A stretch of 53,831 nucleotides of DNA from NCBI GenBank assembly GCA_016235425.1, contig JACRLC010000029.1, positions 1 to 53,831 of the forward strand. Direction: 5' to 3'. How positions within the stretch are numbered: position 1 is the first letter of the stretch; each line of letters begins with the position of its first letter. This stretch comes from Chloroflexota bacterium (GTDB taxonomy: Bacteria > Chloroflexota > Anaerolineae > Anaerolineales > Villigracilaceae). Below the pieces are notes generated by a model that was not told the DNA's origin, made no database searches, and saw only the letters and a list, made by a program, of their open reading frames with translations. Position numbers and translations under genes: made by a program. Below are positions 49,191-53,831 of this stretch, piece after piece.

Positions 49191-50465
49191 CTATTCATCT
49201 TGAAGATGAGGCAGTTCACCTGATGCCAATCGTTCCAATAATTGCGCCGCCTCGGTGGGACTATCGCGCCGGGCAAAATCGGCCTGAATTGTCTCTGCCT
49301 TTTGACGATATGACGGGTTATGCAAAACCTCCCGAATAGCTTGTTTGAGTTGCGCTGGCGTTGGGGAACCCGTTTTGAGATTAATGCCAGTGCCAGACCA
49401 CGCGATCCGGGAACAAACTTCCGGTTTGTCTTCGGTCGCTCCCGCGGCAACGAGAGGCACGCCATAAGCCAATGCGGTTTTGACGCCGTTGTAGCCTCCA
49501 TTGGTTACCATCACGTTCACATGCGGAAGCAAAAGCGAATGTGGGATCATTCGCTCGACGCGAACATTCGATGATAATCTTCCAAGCTTGCCGGGTTCCG
49601 GTGTGGTGACAACAACTAGCACATCTTCATCGGCCAGGGCCTGGATGGTTGGGTAAACCAATTCTGCTGTGTCCGTTGCCACCGTGCCTTGCGTGACATG
49701 CACGACAGGTTGCCCCGACTTTAGTTCGGCCCACCAGGAAGGCTGGACAAACTCTGTGGGCATTGGCGGCAACATTGATCCCACATAATGAATTTGCGGG
49801 GGCAGGTCGCGGTAGGGAAATTCAAACGCTGGCGTTGTGCCTTGCAAGTGCAGGAATGGCGACATCAGATAATCAAAAGCCGTCTTATCACTTGGAATGG
49901 ATGGCAGACCGATGTGATTCCGACGTTGATTGAAGGTTGAGGTCACTTGCTTCAACAACACGTGCTCGGAGAACCAATTCAAATTGCGATTGCCCCATCT
50001 TTCGAGAGACGATTTCGCCGGTAACTGTCCAGAGCCATAAAACGGGCTTTCGGCTGTTCTCAGCGGGCTGATGCCTACGGACGCCCACACGGGTCCGCCT
50101 TCCTCGTGCAATAACACCGCGCCTAAACTGCATTTATCAACGATGACTACGTCTGCAGAAAAATCTGCCAGAATCGTTTGATAGTCTTGCAACTGTCCCA
50201 GCATCGGCGCGACGTACAAACTGATGATGGCGGCATTCGCCGCGGCGAGGCCGTCCTTGCGCTGTGCCTCCACCGTTGTTTGCAAAACGTTATGCGTATG
50301 TTCCATCGCCACAAACCTGGCGCCCGTTGCTTTAACTTTTTCAGCGACTTCGTTTCCCGTGTGCCACCAGACTTCGTGTCCGCGCTCAATAAGTTTCGCG
50401 GCTGTGAGCAAAAAAGGATTTACATGCCCAATGGCAGGCATTGTGCTGATTAGAAATTTAGCCAT
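49191..50465 (-). CDS. GT1-family (MGT/YjiC-like) glycosyltransferase
   Basis: 424 residues from the ATG at 50465 (GGAG nine bases upstream); upstream codons lie in the MFS gene. N-terminal domain starts KFLISTMPAIGHVNPFLLTAAKLIERGHEVWW, the acceptor-side fold of UDP-glycosyltransferase-like enzymes. C-terminal domain has VVHVTQGTVATD, RMIPHSLLLPHVNVMVTNGGYNGVKTALAYGVPLV and ATEDKPEVCSRI, the nucleotide-sugar site. Members glycosylate macrolides, flavonoids and other small hydrophobic molecules, often to detoxify them. It follows an MFS exporter in one unit, which fits drug modification plus export. Confidence 0.9.
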   Translation of the reverse strand: MAKFLISTMPAIGHVNPFLLTAAKLIERGHEVWWHTGNEVAEKVKATGARFVAMEHTHNVLQTTVEAQRKDGLAAANAAIISLYVAPMLGQLQDYQTILADFSADVVIVDKCSLGAVLLHEEGGPVWASVGISPLRTAESPFYGSGQLPAKSSLERWGNRNLNWFSEHVLLKQVTSTFNQRRNHIGLPSIPSDKTAFDYLMSPFLHLQGTTPAFEFPYRDLPPQIHYVGSMLPPMPTEFVQPSWWAELKSGQPVVHVTQGTVATDTAELVYPTIQALADEDVLVVVTTPEPGKLGRLSSNVRVERMIPHSLLLPHVNVMVTNGGYNGVKTALAYGVPLVAAGATEDKPEVCSRIAWSGTGINLKTGSPTPAQLKQAIREVLHNPSYRQKAETIQADFARRDSPTEAAQLLERLASGELPHLQDE

Positions 50466-50491
50466 ATCTTTTCTCCAATGAATGATTGAAA

Positions 50492-51718
50492 TCAGTCCGC
50501 CACTGAATAGGCGTCCGCTATTTTGCGCTCGGCGGTTCCAACCTTGAGACGCAGGGTCAAGAGACACGCAAAGCCCAGGATGATTGCACCCATCCAGTAG
50601 GGCGCGCTCGGCATGATGCCGTCGTACACAGCTCCTGCCCAGAGCGGTCCCAGCATGGACATCAACCCGCCCAGCGCCACATTGACGCCCGCCAGTTGTC
50701 CCTGCTCGTGTTCGGGAACGCGGCTTGCCGCCAGCGCGCCGGTCGTCGCCCAGATGAATCCCGAGATGCCGCTTTGCACTGCCGCGATGGGGAACAGCAT
50801 CCACATCTTCGGCGCGAGGATGACGAGAGGCCAGCCGATCACGTTGCCAAGCAGTCCAACCAGCGCCATGCGTTTCTCGCCGAAGCGCGGCACGAGTCGT
50901 CCGATCAGCGAGGACTGCACAAAGGCGGTGGAAAGCCCAACGAATAACAGGATCAGGCCCAAGGTCAGTGGTGACGCGGTGAATTTATCCTTGATAAAGA
51001 CTCCTGCCACGCTGTTGACTCCGTCGAAGGTGAAGTTGAACAGGATGACGATCATCAGGATCGGAGCCAGCCCAGGCTCGGCCATCATCTGTATGACGGA
51101 CGCAAACGGATTGAAATCGTTCAGACTCAACCGGGAGCTGGCGCGGCGTTCTATGGGCAGTGACTCCGGCAGGAGGAAGTAGATCAACGCGGTGCTGACG
51201 AGGGAAACGATTCCAGCGAGGTAGATGGGCGCGTTCAGGTTCCATTGACCCAGCACACCGCCCAGCGTGGGACCGACGATGAAGCCGAGACCATACGCCA
51301 TGCCGAGCAGTGTGAAATTTTTGGCGCGCTCCTCGGGTTTTGAAATATCCACGATGCAAGCAGAGGCGGTGGAGAGGTTGCCGCCGGTGATGCCGTCAAT
51401 CAGGCGGGAGAGGAACAGCACCCACAGCGCGCCGCCGATATCGAACATGAAGTAGCCGATAGCTGAACCGAAGACGCAAGCGAGCAGAACAGGACGGCGT
51501 CCGACGCGGTCGCTGATCTTGCCGAGGGCGGGCGCGGCAAAGAATTGTGCGCCTGCATAAATGACCGTGAGCATGGTGACCATGAGCGCGTCGCCGCTGT
51601 AGCGTTGCACGATGTATGGCGCAACAGGGAAGAGAATGCTCATGCCGACGATGTCCATCAACATGATGAAGAAGACCAGGTTGAGCATACGCTTTGTTGT
51701 TTGTTGATCGAATTTCAT
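50492..51718 (-). CDS. MFS drug-efflux-type transporter
   Basis: 408 residues from the ATG at 51718 with AAGGAGT upstream. Twelve predicted helices; family motifs GKISDRVGRRPVLL after helix 2 and LSRLIDGITGGNLSTASACIVDIS in helices 4-5, typical of the DHA1 (TetA-like) group. Likely proton-driven export of drug-like compounds. A 45-bp element 46 bp upstream is nearly identical to one before the hydrolase gene at 52678, so both are probably controlled together. Confidence 0.92.
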   Translation of the reverse strand: MKFDQQTTKRMLNLVFFIMLMDIVGMSILFPVAPYIVQRYSGDALMVTMLTVIYAGAQFFAAPALGKISDRVGRRPVLLACVFGSAIGYFMFDIGGALWVLFLSRLIDGITGGNLSTASACIVDISKPEERAKNFTLLGMAYGLGFIVGPTLGGVLGQWNLNAPIYLAGIVSLVSTALIYFLLPESLPIERRASSRLSLNDFNPFASVIQMMAEPGLAPILMIVILFNFTFDGVNSVAGVFIKDKFTASPLTLGLILLFVGLSTAFVQSSLIGRLVPRFGEKRMALVGLLGNVIGWPLVILAPKMWMLFPIAAVQSGISGFIWATTGALAASRVPEHEQGQLAGVNVALGGLMSMLGPLWAGAVYDGIMPSAPYWMGAIILGFACLLTLRLKVGTAERKIADAYSVAD

Positions 51719-51763
51719 TTGAATACTCCTTCGCATTGAATTGCGCTGATGGTATCTTTTGAA

Positions 51764-51808
51764 AGAGTGAAAGCACATCACCCGCGTTGGGTGAACCGCG
51801 GGGTGATT
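51764..51808 (-). promoter_or_regulatory. Shared 45-bp upstream element, copy 1
   Basis: On the plus strand AGAGTGAAAGCACATCACCC, GCGTT, GGGTGA, then CGGGGTGATT. The core is an ATCACCC/GGGTGA inverted repeat plus a third GGGTGATT. It ends 46 bp from the MFS start. Copy 2 is at 53627-53671. Confidence 0.7.
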
Positions 51809-51816
51809 TCGGATTT

Positions 51817-52524
51817 TCAGTTATTCTCCAGTTGTTCAAGCAGGGCCGGTAACAACCCTAAATGTTCCAACTTGTGATAACCAGCGTGCCCATCTGAGGG
51901 AGGGTCGGCAGTCTCGTGCAGCCAGGTGATTTCATACGGAATGTACACCGCATTTCCTCCCAGTTCCAGGATCGGCCATATATCTGAGCGCAGTGAATTT
52001 CCAACCATCAGGAAGCGTTCAGGTTGGAATGAATGTCTCTTTAGCACACGCTCATAACTCTGGCGTGTTTTGTGACTGACAACTTCGATATGTTGGAAAT
52101 ATTCCCCCAACCCCGAGCGCAGGGTTTTCGTCTCCTGATCCAGCAAATCGCCCTTGGTAATGACCATCAAACGATAATTGGCGGCCAATTGTGGCAGGGT
52201 CTCCTGTACATGGTCAAGCAATTGAACCTCGGCGCTCAACATTTCCTTTGCCAGGTCAATAATGCCTTGAATGTCCTGGCCCGAAATGCGGCCCTCCGTA
52301 AGCTCCACGGCAGTTTCAATCATGGAAAGCGCAAATGCCTTCACACCATAACCGAAATGTTTGACATTTCGAGTCTCTGCCTGGAGAAGACGTTCGCTGA
52401 TCCACTCAGGTTTGTGATAATGACTGAGAAGATTGGCAAATTGCCTCTCGGCATTAACGTACAGCCGTTCGTTATGCCAGAGGGTATCGTCAGCGTCGAA
52501 AGCGATAACGTCAAAATTAGACAT
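51817..52524 (-). CDS. HAD-superfamily hydrolase
   Basis: 235 residues. Motif I FDADDTLWHNE with the nucleophilic Asp, motif II Thr/Ser in LMVITKGD, motif III region with Lys (SHKTRQSYERVLKRH), and motif IV in FLMVGNSLRSDIWPILELGG. The helical cap lies between motifs I and II. Phosphatase or dehalogenase activity is expected; substrate unknown. Its ATG overlaps the stop of a 37-codon upstream ORF (TAATG), suggesting translational coupling. The gap to the MFS unit includes the shared element. Confidence 0.88.
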   Translation of the reverse strand: MSNFDVIAFDADDTLWHNERLYVNAERQFANLLSHYHKPEWISERLLQAETRNVKHFGYGVKAFALSMIETAVELTEGRISGQDIQGIIDLAKEMLSAEVQLLDHVQETLPQLAANYRLMVITKGDLLDQETKTLRSGLGEYFQHIEVVSHKTRQSYERVLKRHSFQPERFLMVGNSLRSDIWPILELGGNAVYIPYEITWLHETADPPSDGHAGYHKLEHLGLLPALLEQLENN

Positions 52525-52637
52525 TATATAATCTCCTTGTTATTGGATGTACATTGAGCCGGAATCCAAACCCCAGCCGCGAGGAATAGAATTTTATGGT
52601 TGATCGGGTTAAGCCGCATTGCAATGATATTTTCCAT
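52524..52637 (-). CDS. Small 37-residue ORF coupled to the HAD gene
   Basis: Starts at 52637 with AAAGGAG six bases upstream, reads MENIIAMRLNPINHKILFL and then AAGVWIPAQCTSNNKEII, and stops at TAA overlapping the HAD ATG (TAATG). The ribosome site for the HAD gene (AAGGAG) lies inside it. Sequence resembles nothing I know. It could be a real small protein or a leader controlling HAD translation. Confidence 0.5.
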   Translation of the reverse strand: MENIIAMRLNPINHKILFLAAGVWIPAQCTSNNKEII

Positions 52638-52677
52638 TTCGAATCTCCTTTTTGAATTTCGTCTATCAATTTTGGGA

Positions 52678-53580
52678 TTAGGCGAAGAATAGCTGTAATT
52701 CTTGCGCTATCCGTTCCGGCTGGCCGCCTCTATCGGTATTACCTGAAGCCCCATGATTAAGTCCGGCGAACGCAATACGTTTGGCTTTGGGGAGTATCTT
52801 CACTAGTTCGTCAAGAGCAACCTTCATGTAGGCCGGGCTGTTGCTGGTGCCGAGCAAAAGCACTTCGGCCCGTATGGCCTTGAAACTCTCCTGCTTCCCA
52901 TCCATCTCGACAGCTAACTGAAGATCATAGTGCAGCGTTGGAGCGAGCATTCGCATCGTTACATCCCCGCTCTTGGCCTTCTTATCCTCGCTTGTCACCA
53001 TCATCTTCGTGAGCAACGCGAGCAGCCAGCGGGGCATGATATTGAATATCGGCGGCCCCATTTGCGAACCTTGCATGGATGTCACAAGCGCTGAAACCAC
53101 ATCGCCTTGGGCTATTTCTTCGTCATAGCGAGCCACAAAGTCGGTTGACACTGAGCCGTTAATGATCAGCGGCGGATCGAAGATGGCGGCTTTGTGAATG
53201 GCAGGCAGGGTAAGTGCCGCCCGGAGACAAATTACAGCGCCCATGCTGACTCCGAAGACAAAGTGGGCGCCCGTTTTCGTAAGGAGCGCGGCTATATCTT
53301 CAACTTCCTTCTCTATGCTGTAGCCTTCACTGTGCGGGCCACTCATGCCCCGGCCACGGCGGTCGGGCAAGTAGACGGTAAAGGTATCGGCCAGCGCCTC
53401 AGCCAGTTGCATGTGATTTTGGGCCGACTCCATAATGCCGTGCAATAGCACCAACCCCGGGCCCTGGCCGAGCTGGCGGTAGCCGATGATGGTGCCATCT
53501 TTAGAGATTACAGATCTGGATATATAGTGCTCTCGCGCGGCTTCCTTTGATCGGTCTTTGACACCGGTTTTTGCTTTCAT
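52678..53580 (-). CDS. Alpha/beta hydrolase
   Basis: About 300 residues from the ATG at 53580 (AAAGGAG upstream). Oxyanion-hole block LVLLHGIMESAQNH, DRRGRGMS after strand 4, nucleophile elbow FGVSMGA with the catalytic Ser, and the C-terminal catalytic His in FAGLNHGASGN; an Asp candidate lies between. Esterase, lipase or haloperoxidase-like activity is possible. The 45-bp element 47 bp upstream ties it to the MFS exporter and glycosyltransferase. Confidence 0.9.
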   Translation of the reverse strand: MKAKTGVKDRSKEAAREHYISRSVISKDGTIIGYRQLGQGPGLVLLHGIMESAQNHMQLAEALADTFTVYLPDRRGRGMSGPHSEGYSIEKEVEDIAALLTKTGAHFVFGVSMGAVICLRAALTLPAIHKAAIFDPPLIINGSVSTDFVARYDEEIAQGDVVSALVTSMQGSQMGPPIFNIMPRWLLALLTKMMVTSEDKKAKSGDVTMRMLAPTLHYDLQLAVEMDGKQESFKAIRAEVLLLGTSNSPAYMKVALDELVKILPKAKRIAFAGLNHGASGNTDRGGQPERIAQELQLFFA

Positions 53581-53626
53581 GGGTGTTTCTCCTTTGGTGT
53601 TGAATAAGCGCAATAATATTTCTGAC

Positions 53627-53671
53627 AGAGTGAAGTGACATCACCCACGTCGGGTGATTGACAGGGTGATT
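53627..53671 (-). promoter_or_regulatory. Shared 45-bp upstream element, copy 2
   Basis: AGAGTGAAGTGACATCACCC, ACGTC, GGGTGATTGACAGGGTGATT. Here ATCACCC-N5-GGGTGAT is a perfect seven-bp inverted repeat. It lies 47 bp before the hydrolase start, against 46 bp for copy 1. Confidence 0.7.
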
Positions 53672-53758
53672 AAGGCGGGAAAGAAAAAAACGGCTCTACC
53701 GTTTTTGGTGTAAAAAGTCGGCAAGAGTGCTAACATTGGGGTGGAAGGGAATACTCCA

Positions 53759-53831
53759 ATGATACAGAATGACTTTGTGGATGAACTTTTGGGCATCAAG
53801 AAATTACACGTGATGCACACAGAGATCAATG
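53759..53831 (+). CDS. Partial gene running off the right edge
   Basis: An ATG preceded by GGAAGGGA opens a frame reading MIQNDFVDELLGIKKLHVMH to the end of the window. It has the look of the N-terminus of an ISL3-type transposase (short helix, then LLGI and a beta strand), but 24 residues cannot prove this. Confidence 0.35.
   Translation, partial: MIQNDFVDELLGIKKLHVMHTEIN

Noticed and set aside
53641-53829. A 62-codon minus-strand frame at the right edge
   Set aside because: It overlaps the shared 45-bp element and a plus-strand start with a ribosome site that looks more real.
1-53831. tRNA, rRNA, CRISPR arrays, integrases or complete insertion sequences
   Set aside because: I saw no clover-leaf genes, no regularly spaced repeat arrays and no intact transposase; the only hint is the partial frame at the right edge.

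Overview
The window reads as chromosomal DNA of an environmental bacterium, most probably a Chloroflexota (class Anaerolineae). I infer this from the multihaem proteins with a shared GPHGGYTA-type N-terminus, TAT-exported YkuD transpeptidases, lipoproteins and the style of interspersed palindromic repeats; no rRNA or tRNA is present to confirm it. Gene density is high, many genes overlap by ATGA, and Shine-Dalgarno sites are clear.

Region 1 (about 0.5-19.3 kb, minus strand) is a multihaem cytochrome locus with 56 haem-binding motifs by my count (CxxCH plus a few CX3CH/CX4CH). It holds a 1,597-residue fusion (lytic-transglycosylase-like domain, Thr/Pro linker, subtilisin protease, octahaem tail), a monohaem membrane protein, three 'doubled CXXCH' cytochromes, a haem lipoprotein, a NapC/NrfH-like decahaem protein, a di-haem cytochrome b and a second decahaem protein, with NHL-propeller, TPR, HAMP and SRPBCC helpers. 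It is headed by a NarX/NarL-like two-component system whose sensor carries two c-type haem motifs. The likely job is quinol-linked electron transfer to or from the cell surface.

Region 2 (19.5-22.3 kb, minus) has a TAT-exported L,D-transpeptidase, a Rieske protein, a lipoprotein and a membrane protein. Region 3 (22.4-43.5 kb, mostly plus) is a copper and thiol-redox island: multicopper oxidase, YtkA-like lipoprotein, a circularly permuted CcdA, rhodanese lipoprotein, YHS proteins, two P1B Cu-ATPases, cupredoxin, CopZ-like HMA protein, CsoR-like regulator, Lgt, a second L,D-transpeptidase and an ABC exporter whose ATPase ends in a YHS domain. Ten copies of a 20-bp palindrome (consensus NATARGCM-N4-TGCYTATW) sit in front of nearly every transcription unit of this island and I saw none elsewhere, so it looks like the operator of an undescribed metal regulon. 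CcdA links this island to cytochrome c maturation in region 1.

Region 4 (43.7-48.3 kb, plus) is a PspA-type envelope-stress operon in which zinc-ribbon tails of one type recur on membrane proteins and even at the C-terminus of the sensor kinase. Region 5 (48.3-53.8 kb, minus) contains a truncated lipoprotein copy, a decayed repeat-rich stretch, an MFS exporter plus glycosyltransferase, a HAD phosphatase with a coupled 37-codon ORF, and an alpha/beta hydrolase. The MFS and hydrolase units share an almost identical 45-bp upstream element. Palindromic repeats have repeatedly inserted in frame into coding sequence (both Cu-ATPases, the multicopper oxidase, a Met-rich protein, a coiled-coil protein).
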